From NCBI GenBank assembly GCA_027186245.1, contig CP114497.1, positions 503,501 through 567,500 of the forward strand: 64,000 nucleotides of DNA. The letters run 5' to 3'. The DNA is from Coriaria nepalensis (taxonomy: Eukaryota; Streptophyta; Magnoliopsida; Cucurbitales; Coriariaceae). Below are positions 34,980-48,700 of this stretch, piece after piece. Each line of letters starts with the position of its first letter. Position 1 is the stretch's first letter. The position numbers and the translations under genes were made by a program. The notes beneath the pieces are model-generated. The model had not been told where the DNA came from, did no database searches, and saw nothing but the letters and a program-made list of their open reading frames with translations.

Positions 34980-37900
34980 CTATATTCCTGCTCCCCTTCC
35001 CAATCTCTGCCTCAAAATCTTCACACCCATGTACCTGCACAAAATAATTATACCCGCATTAATCTTTTTGAACCAAAATCAATACAGGGGATGTGACGGA
35101 TTCTTACGGTTGGCTGTCATAGGCCTAACACCAGGCCTAAAGAAAATTGAAACATCAGGTCTTACCTTCCCATCATCATGACAGTAGCTTGAGGATTGGT
35201 TCCAGGTGATTCACTGAGAACAGATCCATCAACAATTCTAAGTCTACTAGCTCCAAGAACTTTGTAATCGGAACTGACGACTTTTCCAACATGGCAGCCT
35301 CCGTGGTAATGCCAAATTGTGATGACAGTGTCTTTGCAAAACTGCTCTAGAGATTTGGTGTCATCAGTGTGTTTAGGAACAAGGTTAACATTAGCCTTGA
35401 CACTCATGTTAAGGATCTTATCCACGGTTTCCTTATTGCATTGCGTGTAGTTTGTGAAGTACTTTGACTGGACTACCTTCGTAGCCATGCGGATCCCATC
35501 CACGCATCGCTCGAGATCATATGGGTGGCTGAAGTAGTTGAAGGTGACCGAAGGGTTGTCGTCGACGTTTGTGTTGATCAAGCTTAGGTCTCCGCTTGAG
35601 ATCGGATTTGCGATTTTTTCTAGAATGAAACCTCCTTTGAATGCCTCATGGGGCAAATCTCGCTTTCTTTTGATGTAAGCTTGAATGGCTTCCCGTGTTC
35701 TTTGCTTTGGTGGAATCGTAGATAGCTGCCCGATCTGAAAACCAAAATTTTCAAGTCAGCGCAGACTAGACAGTTTGCACAGGCATTACAGAATCCAGTT
35801 TTAACAAAAAACTCTTAAGCAAATATGTCAAATCAATTTAAGGCTAATCATATACCAAAAGTCAGTTAAAAATGATCCAGTACTAACAACTGCCAAGGCA
35901 AACCCCACTCAGTGCTAGTTTCACATCTAACTCAGATATTTCGAAGCTCTTTGTCTCATTCAATGAAAGAGTTTGGATTCTCACCTCAGCTGACATTAAA
36001 CCGTGGTGACATCTAATGCTATCTTTGGACTGTCCAAATCCACTGCTCGATTCAATATAAACACCGCGCTTAGTAATCCCGACTGTTTGAATAAGAGATT
36101 GATGAACCGGTCTATTACTAGGAACGAAAATCGCGTTCATGGGATTATCAACCATGCCTTTCCCTACAAATTTGTTATGGAGCACTACAGAGATATTCAA
36201 CTTCTCAAGCTCCGACTTCGGACCAATCCCACTAAGCAACAACATTTGAGGGGTCCCTATAGCCCCACAAGAAACTATAACTTCACTTTTCGGCTTGTTT
36301 ACTAAAACTGCCTGATGTTTGTTCCGGTTTTCATCCTTGAAGATAACTCCAACTGCTTTTGGTTGCTTCCCTAAAATGACGTAAATGCCAATCATGTTGA
36401 AATGCACAAATGCAAGCTATCATCAATTTGTTAATATATTTTTTTAAAAAAATTATTAGGAAGAGCATAAGTACCTGTCGTGTCGAAAACAATTTTTTGG
36501 ACTGTGGCATGAACTAAGACAGTGAGTCTATGAGGATTTGCATGAGCTAAGAGCTCAGCTGCAGTGTGGCGACGACCAAATCGGTCGTAGATAGTCCCTC
36601 CAACCTTAGTTCCATAGATATGATCATATGTGTATCCATTGAAAGGGGAGATCCCTACGTCCAAAAGGCTGTCCCGGAAAGCTCTCTGCCACCCAAAAAC
36701 CTTAGGCAAGTGAACGATTTGCTTCTCGACCCAAGGATATGATTCATTCACTAGCTTTGCATCCCAACCGGCTTTATTTATGAACCTACAAGCCTTAATG
36801 GAGTCAAAGCCAGTTCATTCTTTTATGAACACATTAACATGATATGCTGCATATGCACATTGTACTATTTGTCATTCATGCCAGGTTTGTTCCTTAAAAA
36901 AAGCTACTAACAAATTCTAAGTAGAGGCTTTTTTTGTTTTCCATTTTTTATGTGATTTACAAGAGTTTTCAAAACAATTTCCTTAAAAAGTAGTAGGAGG
37001 TTGTCAGACATCTAAATTCAAAGATGAAGTTCCTTTTTTTTGTTTTTGTGGTATGAAAGACAAAAACTAAAGAAAGTGAAACTTACATTAAATGAAGAAA
37101 CATTTATGGACACACCAACCTTTTTGACTCTTGTAATAAATGGTGATGAAATCATGAAAACTACCAAAATAATGTCAAGATAACACACCAAAGGGCAAAA
37201 GAACAATAAACACCATGAGCTGTTAAAGAGAATCCAAATGATTAAAAAAAAAAAAAAGAGAGGGAGAAGAGAAGAAGAAGATTATATCTATATTTAGAAA
37301 CCCCTTTAAAAGTTGGGAAAGAAAACTATATTAATGTATACATCTACTTGAAGAAGACATGAGTTATGGGTTGGTGATGAGTGTAGGTGTCATTTATAAC
37401 CATGGATCACTTCTCTCAAGAGGCTTAACTCTATCTTAGATGTTTATACTCTTCTCTAGATCTAGCACTCTATATCTCTACCTAATCACTTTTCTTGCAT
37501 AAGAGTTTTAGTTGAACAACCAATTTTTGTTGTGCTTTGTTCTGATAGACGTTATTACTCACTTCATCTTCAATACAATCATCAACGGAGAGAACATCGC
37601 AAAATAGTATTAACTATTCAAAATTAACACGGAACAAAAGAAAGAGATGTACACGACAGCTTAAATGTAATCATGTTGGGTAATTGACTAAAGCCACTAA
37701 ACATCAACATCCAAACAAGACTTTTGGTTAGACACTCTAAAATGACTTCCATTAATGTCTAGAAAGGATCATATGGCTTTTGTCTCCCAAGCACACTTGC
37801 TGATCCCTTCATGGGGTGGAACCATTTAGGGAAAACTGCCCCTTCCAATGCAAAATGGTCTTTAGTTGTCTATGCAATCTGCTGGAACATATGGCTCCGA

Positions 37901-39866
37901 AGAAATAATGCAGTTTTCAACAACTCAATTGAAAATGAGACAACCCTCCTAATAAAAGTAAATGACTCCATAACTTGCTGGGAAAAAGCTAAATGGGGTG
38001 CATTTCCCTCCCTCACCCCAACCCTCGTCCAGCTCCCTTTCTCCCCTCTTCAGCCCTTTCCTGGACATCACCTCCAGCAGGATACTTCAAATGCAATGTC
38101 TGACTGATCCCCCAAGGGAAATCTAGGACTTGCGGGTATTCTGGTGCTCTCAAAAACCATAATGGTCATTTAATTGTCTCCTTTTCCAGAAACATTGGCA
38201 TCTCAGACTTCAATATGGCCAAACTATCAGCAACTTCAACACGGCCAAACTATCAACAATCATTCACGCTTTGGAAAATCTAAACCAGCTCATCTTCCTT
38301 ATAAAAGCAAAGTGTCAATTGAAAGTGACTCATCGGTGGTACTCTCATGGATAGCCAATCCAACATCAAGACCTTAGACTCATACAAACACTAATAGAAT
38401 TGACAATCACATCAGGTCCTTGGGTGAATTTTCACCGGTCTAAATTCCGAGCGAGCAAAATAGCTTAGCTGATGAATTAGCCAAATTAGGTTCGAGTAGA
38501 CTTTCAAATGGTCCATCAATTTGCCTATCTCGTAACACTTCCCCACATTTACTGCCCCCTCCTCACTTCCCCCTCTCAATAAGTTCAGGTGCAGACTACA
38601 TGTATTTGTTATTAAAAAAAAAAAAAAAAAAAGTTTGATAGTTTTGTTTTCTGTTCAAATGATAGATTCCATACTTTGGCAGGTATAATAATCGATTGGT
38701 AATTGTGATCTTTCTTTGGAGATGTTCACCCAGGACTGTGGCAAATCTTTCACTTTCTCATGCATATTTGGAGAGCCGAGGATGTCTCCTTGATCCACTC
38801 ATGCTAGAATCTAGATGAGCAGGTGTGTTTTAATCAGCTTCCTTGAAACCTCCCCTCCCCCTCCCTCCCAAATAAAAATCACTTCCCTAATGACTCTGAG
38901 TTAGGTTTCCCTACTCACTTCCCTATTGTTGCATCATCCCAAATGATGATTCAGCGAAATATTAATGAAAGAAATATATACCCCCGGAGCACCTTAAAAG
39001 CCTCCTCGAATTAGACCCATTAACTCTTAGAAAATGGAATCTTGGCCTAATTAAGAATCTAACTCTATGCTAAACATGATCAGTAGTTTCATTCAACTTC
39101 AGTGTAAAAAAATATAGTATTAAAAAGCTCATAACATTCTCAACTCATACACTAAGATCACATGTGAGGCATGTAAAGGGACCATTACCTTGTGCTTGCT
39201 CTAGTATAGAAGCCGGCATTAATGCAAGTGCCACCACCAAGAACTCTAGCCCTAGCATTAAGGACACCATCTGTTGAAATAAATGCTTGAGAAGCAGAAG
39301 TGGGTGAAGTATCTGCCAGAGTTATGTGGAAGTTTTGCAAAAAGGAGACGTTCACGTTTGTGAAAGGAACACCTCCTCTTTCTAGCAGTAGAACACTGTA
39401 GTTTTGAGACAGTGTGGCTGCTAATGGGCACCCTGCCGTTCCACCTCCCACTATTATGTAGTCGTATCCGTTCTCGGCCTGGCTCGATAATCCCGACGAA
39501 GGTGAAGACGAGAACGAGCTCGCCTTCTTGATAAACGGGTACCGGAATTCAGACGAATTCGCCCTTCCTGCATTCCACCCACAAAGCATTACTTTTTTCA
39601 AAAAAATGTACGAACACAATCTCACACACATATATATATACATATATATATATCAAGAAAATGACCAAGAACAAGAACCTAAGTAGCACTTTTTAACACA
39701 ATAATTTTCACATTTCTGAGCAAATATATAGAAATAAATAAAAGAAAAAAAAAAAAGTAGTAGTGTAAGAACCTTGACAAGGACAGAGTGAAGGAAAAAG
39801 GCAGATAAGGAGACAGAGAAAGATCTTGATGTTGAAGATGATGATGGCTTCTTCAAGCAAAGCCAT
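34980..39866 (-). CDS. HOTHEAD-like GMC oxidoreductase
   Basis: FAD flavoprotein of the glucose-methanol-choline family; HOTHEAD is needed for cuticle and floral organ separation, probably oxidising long-chain omega-hydroxy fatty acids. Six exons: 39866-39773, 39567-39189, 36785-36475, 36370-35985, 35734-35166 and 35034-34980; 597 aa. Seen: signal peptide (IKIFLCLLICLFPSLCPCQG); ADP-binding YDYIIVGGGTAGCPLAATLS (about 66-85); GMC signature 1 region GVLNARARVLGGGTCINAGF; GMC signature 2 region GAIGTPQMLLLSGIGP; active-site WHYHGGCHVGKV (His at about 532/534) and PGTNPQATVMMMGRYMGVKIL near the C-terminus. The start at 39866 gives a normal secretory N-terminus. Exons 2 and 3 are separated by a 2.4-kb intron holding a LINE remnant. 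Which HOTHEAD-like paralogue this is cannot be said. Confidence 0.93.
37790..38632 (+). mobile_element. Degenerate LINE fragment inside the HOTHEAD-like intron
   Basis: On the plus strand, antisense to the host gene, the translation gives AICWNIWLRRNNAVF (about 37880, end of the zf-RVT region of plant LINEs), KNHNGHLIVSFSRNIGISD (about 38151-38207), IESDSSVVLSWI (about 38318-38355) and EQNSLADELAKLG (about 38453-38491). The last three are ordered motifs of the LINE RNase H domain. Frames shift between them and stops intervene. It ends in A18-20 near 38612-38632, a good poly(A) tail. Only the last approx. 0.85 kb of the element is recognised, consistent with 5' truncation. Confidence 0.8.
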
Positions 39867-39925
39867 TTGACAAAGAGAGATCAAGGGGCAGATTATGATC
39901 AGTGACACTGCAAATCTTGCTCCCA

Positions 39926-40024
39926 CCTTCTTCTTCCTCCAATCCTCACTCTCTATGTGGCTCTCTTCCTGGCTGCCTTCTTCTTCCTCCAATCCTCACT
40001 CTCTATGTTGCTATTCCTGGCTGG
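39926..40024. repeat. 50-base tandem duplication upstream of the HOTHEAD-like ATG
   Basis: A unit starting CCTTCTTCTTCCTCCAATCC occurs at 39926-39975 and again from 39976; the second copy is two to three bases shorter and differs at a few positions near its end. It lies 60-158 bases upstream of the start codon and just inside the (TA)n run at 40050-40071 that may act as TATA box, so probably in the 5'UTR. Confidence 0.85.
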
Positions 40025-40071
40025 TCTTGTTCTCTGTGTCTCTACTTGTATATATATATATATATATATAA

Positions 40072-42443
40072 TATGTTTGACAATTACAGAATAACTCTGG
40101 ATTTTTGAACAAAACCGTAATTAATGGAAAGCAGCTATCAAAGTGTATTTAAGATTACTGGAACCACTAACTGGAGTCTGGATATATCATTCAATGATGA
40201 AGTTAATGCTAAAGATAAATGTGGCCATTGGATTAGAACAACTTTTGTCATTTTCATTATGTAATAAGAACAGTATGAAATGATTATATTATAAGCTCTC
40301 ATTTAATATTAAATAGTGGAGGAGATAAATTTCTAGGGAGGGTAGGTAAGAAGCTAAGAGTGACATTAATTAATCTTGTATTAATTATAAAGCTGAGAAA
40401 AGGAGATACCCAGATTGTCACAAGATTATACTGTTGATGTGTATTGTCTGTTGTTTACGAGTGTCTAATCTTAAGCTAATTTTTTCACATATTAAATGAG
40501 TTAATTTATTTTAATAATAAATTTTAAATAAATTAATTTAATTTTTTTAATTAAATAATATTAATAAAAATTAAAAATTATATGAAATATTTTTTTATAT
40601 AAATAAATGGGTAAATTTTATTTTTCTTAAAATATATATATTTTAAAAGATATTTTAAAATAATTTTTTAATTTTAATAAAATTAAATTAAATTAAAAAA
40701 ATATTATTTATTTTAATTTCATTCTCTTTTCTCTTAACTTCAAACTACTTTCTAGTTTGGAATCATTAGGTATTCCAAATAAACTAACATTAGAAACTTG
40801 TGATTACGACGTGAAGTTTTCACTTAACCGTGCAATTGAAACGGAAAGAAGTTGGGTCCGATTGTTATTTAGTTGCGTAAGTAGGTAATTTATAAATTTA
40901 AAACCATGCATGCATGTACGTAGTGTATAATGTAATGCTATTGAAGTGAATACAAATAAATAGAATAGAGATGGGCCTATGGGCCTATGGGCATATGGGC
41001 CTGTGGGCCATGGTCCAACTGATCCATTAATAATTTCAGGCCCGCAATCACATAAAATTAGAAGCAATTTTTGACACCTAAACCTAACCCTGTCTGCCTG
41101 TCTCACTGAAATCCCAACGCACGCCGCTGCACGTGAAAAACTATCCGTCCAGCTGCAAATGTTAACTCAAAAGAACAAAATGAGAGAACATATATATATA
41201 TATATATTTAATATTTATTAATAATATAACTGTTTTTTTTTAATATTATTATTAACGTTGTTTAACTGTTCTTATTTTTCTTGTAGGTATATATATAGTC
41301 AACGGAGTTCCCGGTTACGTGACCGTAGATAATTATATTTATATAAAAAGATCTTTATAATCTGATTAATTGGCATGAGTTCATAAACTATGAAATGTCT
41401 TAAAGACATAATAAACACAAAACAAGTGCAATTTAATTACATATCTGCCACAAATGCTTACTGTTAGAGACTTTAAAGTACCATATCATGCATGCCATAA
41501 TGTCAGGCTCAATTACTATACGTGTGAATTGAACCATATATTTTCGATATAGGGCCATGTGACATTTATGGTTCTCACGTGTTTGTCGTATAAATTGTCA
41601 CATGCAAAACGAATACATGCCCCAGCAGTAGCTGCAGTTCTTTTTTTTATATAAATAAAACATTCCTCTGGTTATTTTTCATCATACGTTATGCAGTTTT
41701 CGCTTCACCACCAACTTGTAGAATGTAGATAATATCACATGAATCTTACCCATCATCATGATCATCATCATCATTTTGTTTTGTTGCCTGTTGTGTGTTA
41801 GGAGGTTGCAAGAGCAAAGCAGCATGCACCAAACTTTCCCTGTTTGAACCATTTGACCCTCTTACCCTTTAATATATGTTTGTTGAATTTGTGTATTAGG
41901 TTATAATGAAGATGTTATGATAGCAGGAGAACATTCCTCGGAGGGTATATTTGTCATATATTGATATTATGCATATTTGGTTCATAAAACATATCTTTAT
42001 ATATATAGATATAAATACAGACCTGATGGCTCAAGTGGGTCTTATGAAGCAAAGAAAGAAACTTAAAAAGAGCAATTTATCAACAGAAGTTATAAAATAC
42101 AAACAAACTCATCGTTGCGATTCTCCGATACGGACCAAGACCAGCACAATCAGAAACAAGAACAGGGTGAAGAGAGGGACAGAGAAGAGAAGAGATTGAA
42201 CAAACACCTAAACTGGACTGAAAAAATTGAAAGAAAACTATTATATGGGGATTCCTTACAACAAAACCCCAATTCTCTTTTTCAGGGCACTTGCATCAAA
42301 AAATATTAATGCCCTATATGAAATCTAATATATTTCACACAAGCCTCACAAGAGTTAACATATACGGACGAAACACCAACCTGATCAATCCAAGTTGTGT
42401 GAAGGATCTTTCTCAAAGAGGATGAAATTAGCTCGGTTTTTGC
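40072..42443. promoter_or_regulatory. Spacer between HOTHEAD-like and RHD3-like genes
   Basis: AT-rich. Contains the TGGGC cluster at 40971-41013, a nearby CCTAAACCTAACCCT word that resembles telo-boxes (about 41077-41091), a (TA)n run at 41192-41208, and the 3' flank of the RHD3-like gene after about 42200. No coding exon recognised. Confidence 0.4.
40971..41013. promoter_or_regulatory. Tandem TGGGC (site II-like) cluster
   Basis: Five TGGGC words in 43 bases, spaced 8-10 bases (ATGGGCCTAT unit). TGGGCC/T elements are known TCP-factor sites in promoters of ribosomal and cell-cycle genes, often with telo-boxes. No start codon of a recognised gene lies nearby on either strand. Confidence 0.4.
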
Positions 42444-42741
42444 CTAATCTTCTTTTGAGATACCAATATAATCTGCAGAAGTTTCATTTGAAGTAACGTC
42501 GGATGAAGCAGTAGATGACATAAGGCTACTGGAGCTTACTTCTTCCCGAGAGCTTCTTGAGGGAATATTGCAATTTCTCTGAGGATCGTTAGTTGCAGGC
42601 ACCTGCCCCTCTTCAGCTAGTTTTTTGAGAAGATTCATTACAGTTGGTAAGAATTTTGTAGACAAAGAAAGAAGCCCGGGAAGCTGGATAGAGATAATAT
42701 ATGGCAGGTGATCAGGCTTTGAAAGATATTTTTCATCAGAA

Positions 42742-42790
<49 letters not shown>

Positions 42791-45700
42791 GATCTCTAGA
42801 AGAGCTTAAGAGGTGAATTATGATAGAATTTTGATACTCACAGCGCCGTTTCGGAATTCGCCAGAAATGTCTAGCTGCACCCAGAGGGCTTTGACAAGTA
42901 GGAAAGCAACAAATATGACACCAAGATACAAGGGGTTTCTGCCATTAGAGAGATACAGAATAAGAACTCTGCAATACGGTCATAAAGAACTGGCCTCAAC
43001 AGAGGTACACTTGAATTCCACAAGAAAGCATTAAAATGCATACTTTAAAAGGGTCATAAATTCGTTGAATCCCAGAACCACTAATGCGACAATTGCCCAT
43101 GGAGGGGGCAGCCAGTTGTTATTGCGCTTGATGGCTTCCTGAAAATAAAGTAACAAAAAAAGATGTGTATTCAGAGGACTGGTTCTTGCTACTAGAAGAC
43201 AGAATATTATAGTCTCAATTCATTATGTTTTTGCAGAAAAATAAGCACAATATTCATTCAAGTATTTGTCTAATACTATAAACATGCCTGAGCAGCAATA
43301 GCCTGGGAGACACTGTATTCCGTCTCTGCCTTGAATTGCCTCCACAAAGACTTGCACTGGACAGGCGTGATCAGTGTTTTCGAGGATGGAACCTGAAACC
43401 ATAGATCCAGTCAGAAGAGCAGACTCGTTAGAAAGGGAGAAGGAATAGATAGAGCTGGGTGCAGAGAAGTAACAAGTCCCTGATGGAAGATGGTGGGTGA
43501 AACACGGAATTATACACAAGAGAATGAAGAAATTAACACTGAATAATTACCCTCTCCCAACTGCTTAAGGCCAGAGGGTCAGATGTTGTGATGCTCCTAT
43601 CCTTTACAGTACTATTGTTTGGGGCATTCACCAAGGCAACTGATAATGTGTTCTCTATATCATCAGCATCATCATCATCATCCAAACGAATTGCAGCCAA
43701 AACAGATAGCAACTTTAAGGACTGGAGCAAAAGAAAAACATTACCAAGTCTGTTAAAAAGGACCCAAATGCCATACAACCTTATGAATCAAATATTGTAA
43801 GATAATATCATACAGCAGAGCGAGCAGTTTTGGTGATTGCCCGGATGTCTTCCTTCCCAGTCCAGAGCCGTGGCATTGAATCAGAATCATGGCTAAACAA
43901 TGTTGAAAACCTGTTTGCATTTCAAATTCATTTTTTCAGTAAAGAGACCAAGACATTGCACCCACACATCCACAAGTAGGTTTCTTAGATACCACAAACA
44001 ATAATTACCGGTCCTTCATACGGATCAGGGCCCTTCCCGCTTCTTCCTTTGTTTTTGCTTCAACCACACCTCTTGCATAATCCCTAAGACCTGTAAGCAT
44101 TTTCTCCTTGGTTTTTCCATCCATGTCATAACCTGAAAGGGTATTACAGAATTCAGAAACAGCTGATTCAGTCTCCTTTCGAAGAAGCCTTCTTATTGAT
44201 GGCCATGTCTCGTTATTAGCTCCATCTAATAGAGCTTCCACAGGTCCAGATAATGCATCCTTCAGTTTAGTCTGCAATGCATCCCAACATCAGCTATTTT
44301 TCAGTCCACTGTTTTAATCTAGAAATAAATTATCTGATTACAGAAGCAAAGTGTGTAGTAATTGTACCTCAATTTGCATAGTAAGTTCTGACAACTTGGC
44401 AGCACGAACAGAAGCAATATGTGCATCTATATCACGGCGAAGTTTATCCCTTACTTTAGATGTGTCCCAGTTTGCTTGTTGAATAACAGCATCTGCAAGG
44501 ACATTGTGTCAATATGCATTCAAGTCTAAGTAAGGCTCACTCCAGCCCGAGCTAAACCAAATAATCTAAATTTTCTAAAGTCAATCACAAACAAATAACT
44601 ATTATGTCCCTGATATTTGTAGAAAGGATGACAGCAAAATTTACAAACTACATTGTCCATCCGGCTACAGTCCAAGCCTCTATTTTCTTTCTCAACTTTT
44701 CGTGTTTCTAGATCCCTTTACAAGAATATAAAACAGGTAGGGAAGAGCAAAGCCGTAAACAAATCTGACCTACCAGCACATCCCTCATCAAACAGAGCTA
44801 TATGAGAGTGGAAGCAATTTTGAGCAGCTAAGGAAAATGCTTCCCCTTCATTTAAGGCCTTATCAAATGCTTCCTTGAATTTATCTAAAGTTCGAGATCT
44901 TAGATGTCCCAGCAGAGAATGGAATGCCGGTTGGACAAGCTGGTACAGGCCAAAAAAAAAAAAAAAATCGAGCAAAAAAGTCAGAAAAACTAAACAGGCG
45001 ATTATGCATGATGGAACTTCCAAACATACAGTTTAATTTCAAGAGCATTCTCTTAAAGGTGGGTTGGCAAGATACAAATAAAAATGTAGCATCATTCTCC
45101 AACAGAGGAGAATACATATAAAAATGTAAAGACAGAAGAGATTCATTACTTGAAGTAATTTATCTTCGAGTTGCTTTCTCTTTGCAGATCTAACACCATC
45201 CTCAAAATATGTAGCTTCTGCATCATACCTAAAATTAACAGAAGATTTCATAAAATCAACAGAGGAGAATACAAACAGAAGTACTTCTAAGCCTCAAATA
45301 AATGCATAAAGTTACATCAGTTGTACTTACTCTGATAAACAAGTATCAAGAATGGAACTGAGCCTTTTCCCAAAACCAGGAATTTGACCAGATTGTACAG
45401 CCTCTTCCAACTGACACCAGTCCTGCAGAACAGAAATAGCAACTTATAATACAACAGTTTCATGGTCAATTTATGTTCAATTTAACATGAGACAGTGCAC
45501 ATTCCATAAAAATGATTTAATAACAAGAGGAAAGAACCAGAACCTCATTTTCAGCAAACCACGCATACTTCTCATTTGCAATTTCTTCACAGCGCACAGT
45601 AGCAACCATAACCTACAAGTACATAAAACCTTAATTGCAGAAACACTATAGAGTAAACACAAGTTCAGGCCTCCATGAAACATATATTTATTCAATTACC

Positions 45701-48700
45701 TTATGAGCTGGAAGGTCGAGATCCTTGTTCTCCTTAATAACTTTCCAAATATGCTGTGCGCTGAAAGAAAATCCTGAAGCAGGAACTACTCCCCGACGAT
45801 CTCCTGCAAGCCCACCAGGTGCAATTGAATGGAAGAAGCGCTGTCTCAAGTTAGCAACCTACACTCAACACAACAAATCACTAAAATAAAATTCAGGAAG
45901 TTTGTCACCGAAACTAAATTGAGATATGGAACATAATGTTCAAGATTGTGAGATTGAAGATAAATCTTAGAACCCTCATCAGATGATTTAAGTCTTTTTT
46001 CTTTCCCCTTCTACTTTGAGGAGGGGTTGGGAGGGAAGAAGAGGGGGGAGGTGTTCAATTACAGATCAGTATACCTGCTCTTTAAATTGCTCTTCCTTCT
46101 CTTCATAGCTAGATAAAGCAACGACTTCGACCTATCAGCAAATGATGAATAAAAAAATTACTAACAATGCACTTTTATACCTTGGAAAGGGACATTCAAA
46201 AACACATCATGCACATAGCATCATCTTACGTTAAAAAATTCACTAAGAGGAGTTTCCTTGTGGGCTTGTGGCTTAGGAACAGAATCCCATATCTGCAATA
46301 AAATATAAGACGTTTGAAAATCATTAAGAAAATCAGCTATAGCAATTTTGGAAGGAAATAAAACTAGGATAGAAGCATTAGAAAAATCGTTTACTTTCTG
46401 GATATCTTCTCTCAGTACAGGTTCTAAATTTTCCAAAGGTGTCTGTAGATTAGAAAGAAATGAACACAAAGTGAACCCATTTTGTCAACAAAATCTTACA
46501 CCAAGTAACAAAAAGATCTTCAATCACTAGATCATCAAATATCTCTCTCTAAAACTACAACATAAAATCAAAAAAATAGAGTAACAAACCCTTGTTTTAT
46601 CGCGTATGACAAACATTAAGGTTGTTTTCCGTGGACTAAATAATCGCATCATGACCTGTATATCATCATAAAATTAGACTAAAGCATCTTCTGAACACAT
46701 AAACCTCAAGATATCCTTGAAGAACAAATAGATTATAGAATACCTGAAATACTGTCTTAAGAAGAGGTTTATTCGCAGCTTGTTCACGACCAATATCGTG
46801 ACACCACCTAAGAGAAATGATAGTATAATGTTAACACTGTGTTATATCATATATAACTACAACATATGAGCACATTCTCAACCTGACATGTAACTGGACG
46901 ATAGTATTTCAAAAACCTTCTAGAAACTAAGCAACAAAGCTCACATGTTTATTAGCACTATGTCCGAAACAGCAAGAGCAAACAGGGCACTCTGCTTCTC
47001 AAATGCAGTATCATCCTGAAAGTAAAAATTTAAACCAAATGAGATGAAATCAAGCAAAGCCATGGCCTAAAGCAAGATAATCCTTATTTAAAGAGAGAGA
47101 ATTTGCCAGTCACCAACAAACTATTGCATCTAAGAGTTCTACTCATTGAACCATACATTATTACCACGGTATAGTAGGTTGACTATAGGATCCAAGCCCA
47201 GTCATAAGAAATTATAAAAAAAAATATGAGCACAAAAAGCACCTCTCCTCGTTCTCTTCCATCAGTACCCTCCAAATCCATCACAAGTGTAGTAGGCTTG
47301 ATCCCTCCACATTTTGCTAACCAAATACCTTTTGTGGTTTGAGACCTATTAAGAAAGGAAGATCCAGTAAGTTTACTGATGATTAAAGGCCAGTAACAAG
47401 AGCGTGACAGCAGCTTACCGCCCCCTAAAAGCATCCATCTCCCTGAAGTTGGTTCCAAACAAATGATTTAGTAGAGTACTCTTCCCTGCCCATATGATCA
47501 AAATCTGCGTCAATCCCTTAGGACACCGTAGACCACAAAGTAGAAATTGTAAGACTAGCTTAGATATGAACTCAAATCTTAATCCGTTTTTGTTTTCCAC
47601 AATTATTTACATTTTACTCCACAAACACTTGACAAACAAAAATAATAATGAACCAGACAGATGACCAGTAAGCTTCTTCAAGCAAGAACACATACCACTA
47701 CTTTGTGGACCCATAATGGATACTACGGCATATGAAAGTCCACATTCAGCCAATTTCACCTCCTTGATGAACTTGTCGATTCCACTGACATTAAATACAC
47801 CATCTCCATCTATAAGTTGAGTTGAGAGACACTCGTCACTCTTCCCTGCTCAAGGAAAAAGAGTTTAAGTTAGTGAAAGTTAGTGAAAATCGAGAGGTAA
47901 TCTGCTCATAAGATGGCTAGAAGGAAAAAGCATTATAGTCTGTGCAGAACAAGCAAAACTCTCTGTACACTTTGAAGTATACAAACAATAATGTTTTGAT
48001 CAATTTAAAAAATCTCCAAAACCTCATCTCAAGCATGTAAACCCCCATCAGGGAAAATGACGATCCTGCCAGCCTTCTTATAGAGATTTATAAACCATTT
48101 CCATCATCAACTGCCAGCCATAGACTGGTGCAACAGCAATTCACATTACGCCCTCTATTGGGCAACAGAGAAATGTGAGAATATCACTGATAAAGATAAT
48201 ATAATCTTCTTCTTTCCTGTGTAACTAAAATTCACTGAAATATTTCCTCAACTCTCATATAACTATATTAACTAAGGACTAAAAAAGTCAATCAAAATCA
48301 AAACCTCATTACTAATGCTTTCCCTAAATATTTCTAGAAAACCCGAATCGGTTTCCGATAATGAAGCAGCTGTTTACCATTTCACGTCCCTAAATTAATA
48401 TCGTAAAAATGAGGGAAAACGATCGCAGAAACACCTGTAGCTCGTTAAACCCGTGAAAGCTAATAAATTCTTGAAATAATAAAAACACAAGAAGAAACCC
48501 CCAACCCTATGAGGTAACGCATGTAGATAAACGAAGCTGGTATCCGCCATTATAACTATAAATAATTTCAATTCAAAAACTGAAACTGATTGCAATCAGA
48601 TACCTTAATTAACATTATAAAAATATAAATTAACGAAAAATAAAATAAAACTGAATAAAAAGGGAACAATAGATGAATTAGGATGTAAATCTGATGGATC

